Source: Sphingomicrobium nitratireducens
GTDB lineage: Bacteria; Pseudomonadota; Alphaproteobacteria; Sphingomonadales; Sphingomonadaceae
Length of the DNA stretch: 64,000 nucleotides
Reading direction: 5' to 3'
Assembly: GCF_026157035.1 (NCBI RefSeq)
Contig: NZ_JANJZA010000001.1
Span: 723,001 to 787,000 of the forward strand
Shown here in pieces: positions 26,364-37,684 of the stretch (within the stretch, counting starts at the first letter, position 1; every line of letters begins with the position of its first letter). The position numbers and the translations under genes are program-made. The notes below the pieces were generated by a model. That model ran no database searches and was not told the origin of the DNA. It saw only the letters and a program-made list of their open reading frames with translations.

Positions 26364-27733
26364 GCGCGCTGTGGACATCGGCCGAGATCGCCGAAGCCAC
26401 CGGCGGCACCGTCAGCGCCGACTTCGAAGTGAGCGGCGTCACCTTCGACAGCCGCGAGGTGCAGGAGGGCGACCTGTTCGTCGCCATGCCCGGCACCGTC
26501 CATGACGGCCACAAGTTCGTGGGCAAGGCGATCGACGCGGGCGCAGCGGGCCTCCTCGTGTCCGAGCCGCAGGACCACCCGCACGTCCTCGTCGACAAGG
26601 TTGACGAAGCGCTGGAGGCGCTCGGCCGCGCCGCCCGCGCGCGCCTCGACGACAAGGCGGTCGTGATCGGTGTCACCGGCTCGGTCGGGAAGACCTCGAC
26701 CAAGGAGGCGCTCTACGCCGCCTTGGACCGCACCAGCCACGGCGCCGCGCACCGTTCGGTCAAGAGCTACAACAATCATACCGGCGTGCCCCTGAGCCTC
26801 GCGCGCATGCCGCGCGAGACCTGCTTCGGCGTGTTCGAGATGGGTATGAACCATGCCGGCGAGATTTCCGCGCTGACGCGCATGGTCCGCCCGCACATCG
26901 CCGTCGTCAATGCGATCGCGCCCGCCCATATCGAGAATCTGGGCTCGATCGAGGCGATCGCCGACGCCAAGGCCGAGATTTTCGAAGGGCTCGAGCCCGG
27001 CGGCACCGCGATCGTTCCCGAGGCGAGCGACCAGCGCGACCGCCTCGTGCGCGCCGCACGCGGCCTCGCCGAACGCACGCTGACCTTCGGCGGCGAGGAA
27101 GGCGATGCCGCCGTGCTTCACGCGGTACCCGCACGCCGCGGCACGCTGGTGACCGCGCGGCTGCCGAGCCGCGAACTCACCTTCACCATCGCCCAGCCGG
27201 GCGAGCATTGGGTTTCCAACGCGCTTGCCGTGCTGGCGGCGGTCGGGGTCGCTGGCGGCGATGTCGCGGTCGCGGGGCTGGCGCTCGCCGACATGGGCGG
27301 GCTCGCCGGGCGCGGACAGCGGCACGCGGTCCCGGTCAATGGCGGCGAGGCGCTGCTGATCGACGAGAGCTACAACGCCAACCCCGCCTCGATGGAGGCG
27401 ACCCTGAAGACGCTGGCCTCCGAAAAGGGCCGCAAGGTCGCGGTGCTCGGCGCGATGAAGGAACTCGGCGAGGAAGGCCCCGCGCTCCATGCCGCGCTGG
27501 CCGCACCGATTCTCGCCGCAGGGGTCGACCAGCTGGTCCTCGTCGGCGACGAAATGAAGGCGCTCGAAGACGCGCTTTCGGGCCAGCTCGCGATGACCCG
27601 TGTGGCCGATGCCGACCAGGCTACCGAGGCACTGCTGTCGACGATCCGCCCCGGCGATGCGATTCTCGTAAAAGCCTCGAATTCCGTGGGACTTGCCAAG
27701 CTCGTGGCGTCGGTGGCAGGGGGGCAGGCCTAA
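26360..27733 (+). CDS. murF: UDP-MurNAc-pentapeptide synthetase
   Basis: 457 aa from GTG 26360, which overlaps the murE stop. It joins D-Ala-D-Ala to the UDP-MurNAc-tripeptide. Visible: N-terminal [21 protein letters not shown] loop [21 protein letters not shown], and [16 protein letters not shown] in the third domain. Its TAA stop shares a base with the mraY ATG (TAATG). Confidence 0.95.
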   Translation: MSALWTSAEIAEATGGTVSADFEVSGVTFDSREVQEGDLFVAMPGTVHDGHKFVGKAIDAGAAGLLVSEPQDHPHVLVDKVDEALEALGRAARARLDDKAVVIGVTGSVGKTSTKEALYAALDRTSHGAAHRSVKSYNNHTGVPLSLARMPRETCFGVFEMGMNHAGEISALTRMVRPHIAVVNAIAPAHIENLGSIEAIADAKAEIFEGLEPGGTAIVPEASDQRDRLVRAARGLAERTLTFGGEEGDAAVLHAVPARRGTLVTARLPSRELTFTIAQPGEHWVSNALAVLAAVGVAGGDVAVAGLALADMGGLAGRGQRHAVPVNGGEALLIDESYNANPASMEATLKTLASEKGRKVAVLGAMKELGEEGPALHAALAAPILAAGVDQLVLVGDEMKALEDALSGQLAMTRVADADQATEALLSTIRPGDAILVKASNSVGLAKLVASVAGGQA

Positions 27734-28803
27734 TGCTTTACCTCTTCGCAGAATGGGTCGATTTCGCGGGCCCGCTCAACCTCATCCGCTACATCACCTT
27801 CCGTGCGGGCGCGGCGACCGCGACGGCGCTGGTCATCGGCCTGCTGCTGGGCCCGGCATTCATCGCCTGGTTGCGCAAGGTGCAGGGCAAGGGCCAGCCG
27901 ATCCGCGCCGACGGACCGCAGTCGCACCTCGCCAAGCGCGGCACGCCCACCATGGGTGGCCTGCTGATCCTCATCTCGGTCGCCGTCTCGGTGCTGTTGT
28001 GGATGGATCTCACCAACGTCTACGTCTGGTCGGTGCTGCTGGTGACTGCGGGCTTCGGCCTGATCGGGTTTCTCGACGACTACGACAAGGTGAAGAAGGC
28101 GAGCAGCGCGGGCCTGTCGGCGAAGATGCGGCTGTTCCTCGAATTCTCGATCGCGGGCCTCGCCACCTGGCTGATGGTGCGCGTGTCGGGAACCGAGCTG
28201 TTCCTTCCCTTCTTCCAGGGCGCGGTCGTCGACCTCTCATGGCTTTACATCCCGTTCGGCGCGTTCGTGATCGTCGCGTTCGGCAACGCGGTGAACCTCA
28301 CGGACGGCCTCGACGGGCTCGCGACCATGCCGGTGATCATCGCCAGCGTCGCTTTCACGCTCATCGCCTATCTTGTCGGCAACGCGGTGTTCGCCTCCTA
28401 TCTCGGCATCCCGCACGTGCTGGGCACCGGCGACCTTACCGTGCTACTTCTCGCCATCTGCGGCGCGGGGCTCGCCTTCCTTTGGTTCAACGCGCCGCCC
28501 GCCGCTGTCTTCATGGGCGATACGGGCAGCCTCGCGCTCGGCGGGGCACTGGGCGCGGTCGCGGTCGCTACCCATCACGAATTCGTCCTTGCCATCATCG
28601 GCGGCCTGTTCGTGCTCGAGGCGGTCAGCGTTATCATCCAGGTCTTCTTCTACAAGCGCACCGGCAGGCGCGTCTTCCGCATGGCCCCGATCCACCACCA
28701 TTTCGAGCAGATGGGCTGGTCCGAACCGACCGTCGTCATCCGCTTCTGGATCATCAGCTTCGTGCTGGCGCTGGCGGGTCTCAGCACGCTGAAGCTGCGG
28801 TGA
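27733..28803 (+). CDS. mraY: phospho-MurNAc-pentapeptide transferase MraY
   Basis: 356 aa, about ten transmembrane helices. It makes lipid I by moving phospho-MurNAc-pentapeptide onto undecaprenyl phosphate. Diagnostic blocks: [19 protein letters not shown] [24 protein letters not shown] and the C-terminal [19 protein letters not shown] 27733 is set by TAATG coupling to murF; GTGA overlap with murD. Confidence 0.96.
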   Translation: MLYLFAEWVDFAGPLNLIRYITFRAGAATATALVIGLLLGPAFIAWLRKVQGKGQPIRADGPQSHLAKRGTPTMGGLLILISVAVSVLLWMDLTNVYVWSVLLVTAGFGLIGFLDDYDKVKKASSAGLSAKMRLFLEFSIAGLATWLMVRVSGTELFLPFFQGAVVDLSWLYIPFGAFVIVAFGNAVNLTDGLDGLATMPVIIASVAFTLIAYLVGNAVFASYLGIPHVLGTGDLTVLLLAICGAGLAFLWFNAPPAAVFMGDTGSLALGGALGAVAVATHHEFVLAIIGGLFVLEAVSVIIQVFFYKRTGRRVFRMAPIHHHFEQMGWSEPTVVIRFWIISFVLALAGLSTLKLR

Positions 28804-30014
28804 TCCTTTCGAAGGCCTGGCAGGGCAGGCGCTACGCGGTCTACGGTCTCGCCCGCTCGGGGCTCGCCAGCGTCGAGGCGCTGGTCCGATCGGGTGCCAA
28901 GGTCGCCTGCTGGGACGACCGCCAGGAAGCCCGAAACCAGGCCTCCCCCTTTGCCGAACGCGTGGATTTTCTCGAGCATGGGCTCGCAGGCTTCGACAGC
29001 CTCGTCGTCTCTCCCGGCGTGCCGCTCAACCGCCACCCGATCCGCATGGCTGCCGAGGAAGCCGGCTGCGATATCATCGGCGACGTCGAGCTGTTCGCTC
29101 GCGCCCGTGCCGGTCTTCCCGAGCACGCGGTCGTCGGCATCACCGGCACCAACGGCAAGTCGACCACTACCGCACTCGTCACCCATATCCTCAAGCAAGC
29201 CGGCGTCCCCGCCTCGATGGGCGGCAATATCGGCATCCCCATTCTCGCGCAGGATCCGCTACCCGAAGGCGGCGTCTACGTGCTCGAACTGTCGAGCTAC
29301 CAGATCGACATCACGCAGACCCTCGACTGCGACGTCGCCTTGCTCTTGAACGTCACCCCCGACCATCTCGACCGCTATGACGGTTTCGACGCCTACCGCG
29401 CTTCGAAGGAGCGACTGTTCTCGATGCAGGGCGAGAAGGGGATCGCTATCCGCGAGCCCGACGGCAGCGGGATCGACACGTCACGTTGGCCCGCGCTCCA
29501 GGGCGCGCACAATGCCCAGAACGCGGTTGCCGCAATTCTTGCCGCCTCCGCGCTCGGCCTCTCGCGCGAGCAGATCGAGCAGGGCCTCGCCACCTTTCCC
29601 GGCCTGCCGCACCGCATGGAGCGCGTTGCCGAGAAAGACGGCGTCCTGTTCGTCAACGACAGCAAGGCGACCAACCCCGCGTCCGTGTCGCCCGCATTGT
29701 CCGCCTACGACCGCATCCGCTGGATCGCGGGCGGCCAGGCCAAAAGCGAGGACCTCGACGAATTGCTCCCGCACCTGGGCCGCGTCGCCAAGGCCTACCT
29801 CATCGGCGAGGCCGCGCCCTTGTTTTCGAGGCTGCTCGATGGTCATGTCGAGACGATGGTTGCAGGCACTCTCGCAGAGGCGGTGAAGGCCGCCGCCGCC
29901 GATGCGAAGGCGGGCGAGACCGTTCTCCTTTCGCCGGCGTGCGCCAGCTTCGACCAGTTCCGCGACTTCGAGGCGCGCGGCGATGCGTTCCGCGCCGCGG
30001 TGGAGGCCCTGTGA
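28800..30014 (+). CDS. murD: UDP-MurNAc-L-alanine:D-glutamate ligase
   Basis: 404 aa from GTG 28800, somewhat shorter than E. coli MurD (438). N-terminal Rossmann-like [20 protein letters not shown] loop [27 protein letters not shown] and the C-terminal [11 protein letters not shown] are all present. It adds D-glutamate as the second stem residue. GTGA overlaps with mraY and ftsW fix both ends. Confidence 0.95.
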   Translation: MILSKAWQGRRYAVYGLARSGLASVEALVRSGAKVACWDDRQEARNQASPFAERVDFLEHGLAGFDSLVVSPGVPLNRHPIRMAAEEAGCDIIGDVELFARARAGLPEHAVVGITGTNGKSTTTALVTHILKQAGVPASMGGNIGIPILAQDPLPEGGVYVLELSSYQIDITQTLDCDVALLLNVTPDHLDRYDGFDAYRASKERLFSMQGEKGIAIREPDGSGIDTSRWPALQGAHNAQNAVAAILAASALGLSREQIEQGLATFPGLPHRMERVAEKDGVLFVNDSKATNPASVSPALSAYDRIRWIAGGQAKSEDLDELLPHLGRVAKAYLIGEAAPLFSRLLDGHVETMVAGTLAEAVKAAAADAKAGETVLLSPACASFDQFRDFEARGDAFRAAVEAL

Positions 30015-31189
30015 ACGCCAAGCGTCCCTGGAACGAACCCGGCCGATACGGCCGCGCCGACCGTTCGGCGCTGGGCCGCTGGTTCTGGGAAGTCGACAAG
30101 GTGCTGCTGCTGCTGCTCGCGGTCCTCATCGGCTTCGGACTGATCGCGGTCGCCGCGGCCTCGCCCGCTGCCGCGCAGCGCCTGTCGGGCGGAAACGTCC
30201 AGTTCCCCGAGCTTTATTTCTTCACGCGCCAGCTGGCTTGGATCGCGATCAGCGTGCCGCTCATGGTCGTCATCTCGATGCTCGACCGGGCCACCGCGCT
30301 GCGCCTTTCGCTGATCGGCTGCGCGGCGATGATGGTCGCGCTGATGCTCGTTCCCCTCTTCGGGTTCGAGCGCAACGGCGCGCAGCGATGGCTCGACCTG
30401 GGCGTGCTCGGCTTCCAGCCGTCCGAATTCCTCAAGCCGGTCTACATCGTCGCGCTCGCTTACCTCTTCAGCCGCTACAGCCTCGAGAAGGCGGCGCTTC
30501 TCTCGGGCGCCCTGGTCGGCGCGATCGCCGTCTTCCTGATGCTCCAGCCGGACTTCGGATCGACCATCATCTTCGGTACGATGTGGGTCGCGATGCTGGC
30601 GCTCGCGGGGGTCAACCTGCGCATTCTGGCAGGGCTCGGCGTGGCCGGGGTGATCGGCATCGTCGCCGCCTATTTCCTCTATCCCGTCGCGACGGTGCGC
30701 ATCGACGCCTTCCTGTTCGGCGAGGGCGACAATTTCCAGACCGAGAACGCGATGCGCACGCTGACGTCGGGCGGGCTGTTCGGCGCGGGGCCGGGCGCCG
30801 GGGTGCGCAAATTCTCGCTGCCCGAACCGCATACCGACTACATCTTCTCGGTGATCGGCGAGGAATTCGGACTCATCGCCTGCCTGTTCGTCGCCATTCT
30901 CTACTTGGCCATCGTCGCGCGCGTCCTCATCCGCCTGCTCGACGAGGAAGACCGCATGGCGATCCTCGCGGGTTCGGGGCTTGTCCTGATGTTCGGGCTT
31001 CAAGCCTTCATCAACATGGCGGTCAACGTCCAGATCGCCCCGTCCAAGGGCATGACGCTGCCCTTCATCTCCTACGGCGGCTCGTCCATGCTGGCCTTGT
31101 CGGTGATGATGGGATTGCTGCTCGCCTTCACGCGCGCGAACCCCTATCTCAACCGTTCGCCCTACGTCGTTCGTTGGAGCCGATCATGA
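30011..31189 (+). CDS. ftsW: SEDS peptidoglycan polymerase FtsW
   Basis: 392 aa from GTG 30011, with ten hydrophobic segments. SEDS marks: GAQRWLDLGVLGFQPSEFLK, LQPDFGSTIIF, GAGPGAGVRKFSLPEPHTDY and the C-terminal GMTLPFISYGGSSM. It polymerises lipid II at the septum with FtsI. The 40-residue N-terminal cytoplasmic tail is basic. ATGA overlap with murG. Confidence 0.95.
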   Translation: MNAKRPWNEPGRYGRADRSALGRWFWEVDKVLLLLLAVLIGFGLIAVAAASPAAAQRLSGGNVQFPELYFFTRQLAWIAISVPLMVVISMLDRATALRLSLIGCAAMMVALMLVPLFGFERNGAQRWLDLGVLGFQPSEFLKPVYIVALAYLFSRYSLEKAALLSGALVGAIAVFLMLQPDFGSTIIFGTMWVAMLALAGVNLRILAGLGVAGVIGIVAAYFLYPVATVRIDAFLFGEGDNFQTENAMRTLTSGGLFGAGPGAGVRKFSLPEPHTDYIFSVIGEEFGLIACLFVAILYLAIVARVLIRLLDEEDRMAILAGSGLVLMFGLQAFINMAVNVQIAPSKGMTLPFISYGGSSMLALSVMMGLLLAFTRANPYLNRSPYVVRWSRS

Positions 31190-32343
31190 ATGTTACCCTC
31201 GCCGCCGGGGGCACCGGCGGTCACATGGTGCCGGCGCACGCGCTGGCCGTCGAACTCAAGCGGCGCGGGCACGGCGTGATGCTGGTGACCGACGCGCGCG
31301 GCGCCGCAGTGCCCGCCATTTTCGACGACGTTCCGGTCCACGTGCTTCCCGCGGGGCGCCTCGGCGGAGGCCCGCTCGGGCTGGTGAAAGCCTTCTTCGC
31401 CGTGCTCAAAGGCCGCAAGGCCGCGCGCGGCCTCTACCGCGACTTCACCCCCGACGTCGTCGTCGGCTTCGGCGGCTACCCTGCCTTCCCGGCGCTACTC
31501 GCGGCGAGCGCGGAGGGCGTGCCCACCGTCCTTCACGAACAGAATGCCGTGCTCGGCCGCGTCAATCGCCTGCTGGCGGGCAAGGCGAGGGCTGTCGCCA
31601 CCGCCTACAAGCGCGTCGAACGGCTCGCCGACAAGTCCAAGGCCGTATTCGTCGGCAATCCCGTCCGCCAGGAAGTCGCCACGCTCGGCACCATGCCCTT
31701 CCCGGCCTTCGATGACACCGCGCCCCTCAACATCCTCGTCACCGGCGGCAGCCAGGGCGCAACCGTGCTCGGCGAGGTGGTTCCCGAAGCGATGGCATTT
31801 CTCCCCGATGCGCTGCGTCACCGCCTCCACATCGTCCAGCAGTGCCGCGCCGAGGACATCGAACGCGTGCGCCAGCGCTACAAGGAGCTCGACATCCCGG
31901 CCGAGACGATGACCTATATCGAGGACATGCCGCGCCGCATCGGCGACACGCATCTCGTCATCGCGCGCGCGGGCGCCTCGACCATCGCCGAGCTGACCGC
32001 GGCGGGCCGCCCCGCCATCCTCGTGCCGCTGCCGATCGCCACCGACGACCACCAGACCGCCAATGCGCGCGAGCTGGCCCGGGTGGGCGGTGCGCGCATG
32101 ATCAAGCAGCCCGATTTCACGCCCGAGACGCTTGCCGCGCAGGTCGCCGAGATCTGCTCCGACCCGCAGGCGCTCGCCAACGCGGCCGGGCGCAGCCTGT
32201 CGGTTGGCAAGCCCCATGCGGCCGAGGAACTCGCCGATCTCGTCCTGGCCATCGGCGCGGGCGACAACCCGCTTCCCACCGACCCCGTCGGCGCTCCCGC
32301 ACGCCCGACCCCGCGGCCCAGCGGGATGGGGGTGCCGGCATGA
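31186..32343 (+). CDS. murG: UDP-GlcNAc:lipid I N-acetylglucosaminyltransferase
   Basis: 385 aa GT-B glycosyltransferase converting lipid I to lipid II at the inner face of the membrane. [16 protein letters not shown] at the N-terminus, [42 protein letters not shown] and the nucleotide site [19 protein letters not shown] are intact. The C-terminal 25 residues are a Pro-rich tail. ATGA overlaps on both sides. Confidence 0.96.
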   Translation: MNVTLAAGGTGGHMVPAHALAVELKRRGHGVMLVTDARGAAVPAIFDDVPVHVLPAGRLGGGPLGLVKAFFAVLKGRKAARGLYRDFTPDVVVGFGGYPAFPALLAASAEGVPTVLHEQNAVLGRVNRLLAGKARAVATAYKRVERLADKSKAVFVGNPVRQEVATLGTMPFPAFDDTAPLNILVTGGSQGATVLGEVVPEAMAFLPDALRHRLHIVQQCRAEDIERVRQRYKELDIPAETMTYIEDMPRRIGDTHLVIARAGASTIAELTAAGRPAILVPLPIATDDHQTANARELARVGGARMIKQPDFTPETLAAQVAEICSDPQALANAAGRSLSVGKPHAAEELADLVLAIGAGDNPLPTDPVGAPARPTPRPSGMGVPA

Positions 32344-33761
32344 TGAAGGCACTCGGGCGCGACCTCGGCACCATCCACTTCGTCGGCATCGGCGGCATCG
32401 GCATGTCGGGCATCGCCGAAGTGATGCACCAGCTTGGCTACACCGTGCAGGGCAGCGACATGAAGGACGGGCCGGTCGTGCAGAAATTGCGCGACGCGGG
32501 AATCACCGTCCATGTCGGCCACGCGCCGGAGAATCTGGGCGATGCGGAAGTCGTCGTCTGCTCGACCGCCGTCAAGCGCACCAACCCGGAGGTCCAGGCC
32601 GCTGCAGAGCGCCGCCTGCCGCTGGTCAAACGCTCCGAGATGCTCGCCGAACTGATGCGCATGCAGCAGACCGTCGCGGTCGCTGGCACCCACGGCAAGA
32701 CCACCACCACCTCGATGATCGCCGCCCTGCTCGATGCGGGCGGGATCGACCCGACCGTCATCAACGGCGGCATCATCAACCGCTACGGTTCGAACGCCCG
32801 CCTCGGCAAATCTGACTGGATGGTGGTCGAGGCGGACGAGAGCGACGGCAGCTTCCTGCGCCTCGACGGCACGATCGCGGTGGTCACCAACATCGATCCC
32901 GAGCATCTCGACCATTATGGCGGCTTCGACGAGGTCAAGGCCGCCTTCTGCCAGTTCGTCGAGAACGTGCCCTTCTACGGGCTCGCGGTGATGTGCATCG
33001 ACCATCCCGAGGTGCAGAACGTGATCGGGCTGGTCCAGGACCGCCGCATCCGCACCTACGGCTTCTCGGCGCAGGCCGACCTTCGCGCCGACCATGTCCG
33101 CCCCGAACTGGGCGGCACGCGCTTCGACGTGGTCCATACCGATCGCGACGGCAATGTCTCGACGATGGCCGACATCTTCGTGCCCATGCCGGGGCGCCAC
33201 AACGTCCAGAACGCGTTGGCCGCGATCGGCGCAGCGATGGAGCTCGGCGTGACCGAGGAGCAGATCCGCGAGGGCTTCAACAGTTTCGACGGGGTCAAGC
33301 GCCGCTTCTCGAAGGTTGGCGAGGTGGGCGGCGCGGTGGTCATCGACGACTATGCGCACCATCCCGTGGAAATCCGCGCCGCGCTGCAGGCCGCGCGCGA
33401 TGCGGTCGAGGAAGGCGGGCGCGTCATCGCGGTCGCCCAGCCGCACCGCTACACCCGCCTTCGCGATCTGATGGACGAGTTCCAGACCGCCTTCAACGAA
33501 GCCGACATCGTCATGGTCACTCCGGTCTATGCCGCGGGCGAGGACCCGATCGAAGGCGTCGACGCCGAGGCGCTCGCGCAGGGACTTCGCGACCGCGGGC
33601 ACCGCATGGTGCGTACCGTCGCCGACGAAGCCGACCTCGCCAACGCGCTGCGCGACATCGCCGCGACCGGCGACATCATCCTGATGATGGGTGCGGGCGA
33701 TATCACCGGCTGGGCCGCACGCCTCGCCGACGGCATCCAGAGGGCGAGGGCCGACAAGTGA
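32340..33761 (+). CDS. murC: UDP-MurNAc:L-alanine ligase
   Basis: 473 aa. It adds the first amino acid of the stem peptide. N-terminal [18 protein letters not shown] (Rossmann loop), ATP loop [22 protein letters not shown] and the C-terminal [14 protein letters not shown] are diagnostic. Two adjacent ATG codons at 32340 and 32343; the first overlaps the murG stop. GTGA overlap with murB. Confidence 0.96.
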   Translation: MMKALGRDLGTIHFVGIGGIGMSGIAEVMHQLGYTVQGSDMKDGPVVQKLRDAGITVHVGHAPENLGDAEVVVCSTAVKRTNPEVQAAAERRLPLVKRSEMLAELMRMQQTVAVAGTHGKTTTTSMIAALLDAGGIDPTVINGGIINRYGSNARLGKSDWMVVEADESDGSFLRLDGTIAVVTNIDPEHLDHYGGFDEVKAAFCQFVENVPFYGLAVMCIDHPEVQNVIGLVQDRRIRTYGFSAQADLRADHVRPELGGTRFDVVHTDRDGNVSTMADIFVPMPGRHNVQNALAAIGAAMELGVTEEQIREGFNSFDGVKRRFSKVGEVGGAVVIDDYAHHPVEIRAALQAARDAVEEGGRVIAVAQPHRYTRLRDLMDEFQTAFNEADIVMVTPVYAAGEDPIEGVDAEALAQGLRDRGHRMVRTVADEADLANALRDIAATGDIILMMGAGDITGWAARLADGIQRARADK

Positions 33762-34651
33762 ATTCGATGCCCGCCGTGCGCGGCAAGTTGACCCGGGACG
33801 CCGCCATTTCCAAGCTCACCTGGTTCAAGGTCGGTGGCCCGGCCGACGTCCTGTTCGAACCCGCAGACGTAGAGGACCTGCAGGCCTTCCTTCGCGACCT
33901 CGATCCCGCCATTCCCGTCATGGGGCTCGGCCTGGGCTCGAACATGATCGTGCGCGACGGCGGCGTGCCCGGCGTGGTCATCAAGCTCGGCAAGCCCTTC
34001 GCCAAGGTCGAGGCGCTCGACAGGCATCGCCTTCGCTGCGGCGGCGCGGCGCACGGCATCCTCGTCTCGAGCAGTGCGCGCGACGCGGGCATTGCGGGTC
34101 TCGAATTCATGCGCTCCATCCCGGGCACGGTCGGCGGCTATGTCCGCATGAACGGCGGCGCCTACGGGGCGGAGACCTGCGACGTCCTTGTCGAGACCGA
34201 CGTCGTGCTGCGCGACGGCACGCTCAAGACCTTGTCGAACGCCGACCTCGGCTACTCCTATCGCCACTCCGAACTGCCCGAGGGCGCGATCGTCGTCTCG
34301 GCATTGTTCGAGGGCCGCGAGGGCGATCCCGAAGCCATCCAGGCCGAGATGGACCGGATCGCCGAAGCGCGCGAGCAATCGCAGCCGCTGCGCACCAAGA
34401 CCGGCGGCTCGACCTTCAAGAACCCGCCGGGCACGAGCGCCTGGAAGGAAGTCGACGCGGCGGGCTGTCGCGGGCTGCAGATGGGCGGCGCGCAGGTCAG
34501 CGAGAAACACACCAATTTCCTCATCAACACGGGCGATGCGACCGCGGCCGACATCGAAGGCCTCGGCGAAGAGGTGAGGAGAAGGGTCAAGGCCCATTCG
34601 GGAGTTGAACTCGAATGGGAAATCCTAAGAGTGGGGCGCAAGGAAAGGTGA
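33758..34651 (+). CDS. murB: UDP-N-acetylenolpyruvylglucosamine reductase
   Basis: 297 aa FAD enzyme that reduces the enolpyruvyl group to form UDP-MurNAc. FAD-binding [38 protein letters not shown] and the C-terminal GSTFKNPPG and [10 protein letters not shown] indicate a type I/II-like MurB without a missing block. GTG 33758 overlaps murC; ATG 33767 is an alternative start. Confidence 0.95.
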   Translation: MNSMPAVRGKLTRDAAISKLTWFKVGGPADVLFEPADVEDLQAFLRDLDPAIPVMGLGLGSNMIVRDGGVPGVVIKLGKPFAKVEALDRHRLRCGGAAHGILVSSSARDAGIAGLEFMRSIPGTVGGYVRMNGGAYGAETCDVLVETDVVLRDGTLKTLSNADLGYSYRHSELPEGAIVVSALFEGREGDPEAIQAEMDRIAEAREQSQPLRTKTGGSTFKNPPGTSAWKEVDAAGCRGLQMGGAQVSEKHTNFLINTGDATAADIEGLGEEVRRRVKAHSGVELEWEILRVGRKER

Positions 34652-34653
34652 GC

Positions 34654-35583
34654 GTGGACAAGGACATTCATATCGTCGTGCTGATGGGCGGCTGGTCGGC
34701 CGAGCGCGACGTGTCGCTGATGAGCGGCAAGGGCGTGATCGAGGCGCTCGGCGAACGCGGCTTCACCAACGTCACCCCCGTCGACATGGACCGCAACATC
34801 GCCCGCGTGCTCGAGGAATTGCGCCCCGACATCGTCTTCAACGCGCTTCACGGTTCGCCCGGCGAGGACGGCACGGTGCAGGGCATGATGGACCTGATGG
34901 GCATCCGCTACACCCATTCGGGCCTGGAGACCTCCGCGGTCGCGATCGACAAGCAACTGACCAAGTCGGTGCTCGAACCCCATGGCATCCCGATGCCGCC
35001 GGGCAAGGTAGTGACCAGCGCCTCGCTCTACGAAGGCGATCCGATGGCGCGGCCGTTCGTGGTCAAGCCCGTCAACGAGGGCAGCTCGGTCGGCATCGCG
35101 ATCGTCACCGACGAGAGCAATTACGGCCACCCCATCTCGTCCAGGGCGAAGGGCCCGTGGCAGGATTTCGACCGCCTGCTCGCCGAGAAATATATCGAGG
35201 GTCGCGAACTCACCGTCGCGGTGATGGGCGACACGCCCTTCTGCGTCACCGAATTGAAGCCCAAGGCCGGCTGGTACGACTACGAGGCAAAGTATACCGA
35301 CGGGAAGACCGACCATGTCTGCCCCGCCGACGTGCCCGAGGAGATCGCCGAGGCGATGAAGGCCCATGCGCTCGCCGCGCACCGGATTCTCGGCTGCAAG
35401 GGCGTCTCGCGCTCCGACTTCCGCTGGGACGACGAGAAGGGCGTTGACGGCATCTTCCTGCTCGAAACCAATACCCAGCCCGGCATGACGCCGCTCAGCC
35501 TCGTGCCCGAACAGGCCGCCGCGATCGGCATTTCCTATGGCGAGCTGGTCGAGAAGATCATCGAGGAGGCGCTGGAGGGGTGA
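34654..35583 (+). CDS. ddlB: D-alanine--D-alanine ligase
   Basis: 309 aa ATP-grasp enzyme that makes the D-Ala-D-Ala used by MurF. Blocks: VLMGGWSAERDVSLMSG, NALHGSPGEDGTVQGMMD, KPVNEGSSVGI, RSDFRWD and LLETNTQPGMTPLSL. Three starts are possible: ATG 34615, GTG 34648 (overlaps the murB stop) and GTG 34654. The last is chosen because AAGGAAAGG is well placed, but 34648 would match the coupled pattern of the operon. GTGA overlap with ftsQ. Confidence 0.94.
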   Translation: MDKDIHIVVLMGGWSAERDVSLMSGKGVIEALGERGFTNVTPVDMDRNIARVLEELRPDIVFNALHGSPGEDGTVQGMMDLMGIRYTHSGLETSAVAIDKQLTKSVLEPHGIPMPPGKVVTSASLYEGDPMARPFVVKPVNEGSSVGIAIVTDESNYGHPISSRAKGPWQDFDRLLAEKYIEGRELTVAVMGDTPFCVTELKPKAGWYDYEAKYTDGKTDHVCPADVPEEIAEAMKAHALAAHRILGCKGVSRSDFRWDDEKGVDGIFLLETNTQPGMTPLSLVPEQAAAIGISYGELVEKIIEEALEG

Positions 35584-36440
35584 GCGCCAAGCACGTCAAG
35601 AGATCCGCACCCAAGCGGCGGGCCGCCAAGGCCCGTCCCAAGACGGCTGCGGTCTCGAAGACGATTTCCAAGACCCTCAGCGTCGAACAGAGCCAGGCCG
35701 ACAAGGTCGCGCGCGGCGCCTTCGCCGCGCTCATCCTCGTCGTCGTTTTGGCCGTGCTCTACGCGCTCGGCGTCCCGGCGCGGATCGGACAGGCTGCGGG
35801 CGAGACGCTCGGCGACATGGGCTTTCGCGTGCAAAGCGTCGACGTGGTCGGCATCGAGCGGATGGACAGCAAGCCCGTCTACGCGCTTGCGCTCGACCAG
35901 CGCGCCTCCGCGCTTCCTCTCGTCGATGTCGAGGGCATCCGCGGCCGCCTGCTCGACTATGGCTGGGTCAAGGACGCACGCGTCTCGCGCCGCTATCCGG
36001 ACACGCTGGTGGTCGATATCCTCGAACGCGAACCTGCCGCGCTGTGGCAAGGCAAGGACCGACTGTTCCTGATCGACGAGGAAGGCGTGCTGCTCGACCG
36101 CGTGCCGGTCAGCGACATGCCCGACCTGCCGCTGCTGTTCGGCGATGGCGCCAACCAGGCCTATCCCGAACTCGTCCGCTTGCTCGACGGCGAACCGGCG
36201 CTCCGCGCCCAGCTCGCTTCGGCGCGCCGCGTCGGCGGGCGGCGCTGGGACCTCAACGTCCAGTCGGGAGAGATCATCCTCCTTCCCGAAGGCGAGGACG
36301 ATGCACGCGCCGCGCTCGCGAAATTCATGAAGATGGACCGCGCAACACCTCTTCTCGGACTGGGAATCGAACGCTACGACCTGCGCGTGCCGGGGCAGGC
36401 GATCGCGCGCGTGCCCGGCCTGTCCGGGGAACAAGACTAA
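35580..36440 (+). CDS. ftsQ: cell division protein FtsQ
   Basis: 286 aa bitopic divisome protein. Strongly basic cytoplasmic tail (KHVKRSAPKRRAAKARPK), one transmembrane helix near 44-62, POTRA domain (FRVQSVDVVGIERMDSKPV), then the beta domain with ERxPAALWQ and VxGRRWDLxL-like segments. It recruits FtsL/FtsB. GTG start overlaps ddl; the stop lies 2 bp before ftsA. Confidence 0.92.
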   Translation: MSAKHVKRSAPKRRAAKARPKTAAVSKTISKTLSVEQSQADKVARGAFAALILVVVLAVLYALGVPARIGQAAGETLGDMGFRVQSVDVVGIERMDSKPVYALALDQRASALPLVDVEGIRGRLLDYGWVKDARVSRRYPDTLVVDILEREPAALWQGKDRLFLIDEEGVLLDRVPVSDMPDLPLLFGDGANQAYPELVRLLDGEPALRAQLASARRVGGRRWDLNVQSGEIILLPEGEDDARAALAKFMKMDRATPLLGLGIERYDLRVPGQAIARVPGLSGEQD

Positions 36441-36442
36441 GC

Positions 36443-37684
36443 ATGGCTGCGCCATCCGAAAAACAGCTTATCGCCGCGCTCGACATCGGCTCGTCCAAGG
36501 TGTCCGCGCTGATCGTGGAAAAGGACGCCGAGGGGAGCCTGCGCGTGCTCGGCACCGGCCAGCGCGAAAGCCGCGGGGTCCGGCGCGGCGCGATCGTCGA
36601 CATGGACCTGTCGGAGGTCGCGGTGCGCGAGGCGGTCGACCTTGCCGAGCGCATGAGCGGTGCGACCATCGACGACGTGTGGGCGAGCTTTGCCGCGGGC
36701 GGGCTCATTTCCGACCTCGTCGCGGTCGAGGTCGAACTGGGCGGGCACGCGGTCGAGCATGACGATATCGACAAGCTCCTCGCCGCAGGCCGCGAGGCAA
36801 CTGAGCGCGAGGGTCAGGTCACGCTGCATGCGCATCCTGCGCTCTACACGATCGACGGGGTGCAGGGGGTCAAGAACCCGCTCGGACTCCACGCCACCCG
36901 CCTCGGCGTCGACATCCACGTCGTCGCCGCGGACGAGGCCCCGCTCAAGAACATCGATTACGCGATCCGCTCGGCGCATCTCGGTGTCGGCGCGATCATC
37001 GCCGCCCCCGTCGCCAGCGGGACCGCCTGCCTGACCGACGACGAGCGCGATCTCGGCGTGGCGCTGGTCGAACTGGGCGCCGACATCACCAACGTATCGC
37101 TTCACATGGGCGGCATGCTGGTCGGCCTGAAGACCATTCCCCTGGGCGCGCGCGACGTGACCGAGGACATCGCCATGGCGTTCGGAGTCCCGCGCCGCGA
37201 GGCCGAGCGGATGAAATGCTATTACGGGTCGGCGATGCAAAGCCCGCGCGACAATCACGAGATGATCGATGCGGCGGTCGGCAATGGCGGCGAACCGGTG
37301 CGCATCACCCGCGCCCAGCTCGTCACCGTCATCCGCCAGCGGATCGAGGAAATTGCCGGCCTCGTCGACGGCGCGCTCAAGGACCTGGGGTTTGCCGGCC
37401 CCGTCGGGCGGCAGGTCGTGGTCACCGGCGGCGGCGCCGAACTTAAGAATATCGCCGACTATCTGCAGGGCGTGCTCGGTCGTTCGGTCCGCGTCGGCCG
37501 TCCCCGGCGCATCCCCGGCCTACCCGAAGCCATGCAGGGGCCGGGCTTCGCGACGCTGGTCGGGCTTGCGCGGCTCGCGTCGGCCGAAAGCGGCGACATT
37601 CGCGACCTTGCCCTGGGCGCGCTGCGCGAACAGGGCGGCGGGGGGCTGCTGCGCCGCCTGATCCGTGTCCTGAAGGGCGCTTGA
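36443..37684 (+). CDS. ftsA: cell division protein FtsA
   Basis: 413 aa actin-fold ATPase that tethers FtsZ to the membrane. LIAALDIGSSKVSALI (phosphate 1), the 1C insert with GHAVEHDDIDKLL, LVELGADITNVSLHM (phosphate 2) and VVTGGGAELKNIADYL (adenosine loop) are clear. The C-terminal GLLRRLIRVLKGA is an amphipathic membrane-targeting helix. It starts 2 bp after ftsQ. The transcript probably continues to ftsZ, but the 157-bp gap also holds its own control region. Confidence 0.95.
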   Translation: MAAPSEKQLIAALDIGSSKVSALIVEKDAEGSLRVLGTGQRESRGVRRGAIVDMDLSEVAVREAVDLAERMSGATIDDVWASFAAGGLISDLVAVEVELGGHAVEHDDIDKLLAAGREATEREGQVTLHAHPALYTIDGVQGVKNPLGLHATRLGVDIHVVAADEAPLKNIDYAIRSAHLGVGAIIAAPVASGTACLTDDERDLGVALVELGADITNVSLHMGGMLVGLKTIPLGARDVTEDIAMAFGVPRREAERMKCYYGSAMQSPRDNHEMIDAAVGNGGEPVRITRAQLVTVIRQRIEEIAGLVDGALKDLGFAGPVGRQVVVTGGGAELKNIADYLQGVLGRSVRVGRPRRIPGLPEAMQGPGFATLVGLARLASAESGDIRDLALGALREQGGGGLLRRLIRVLKGA

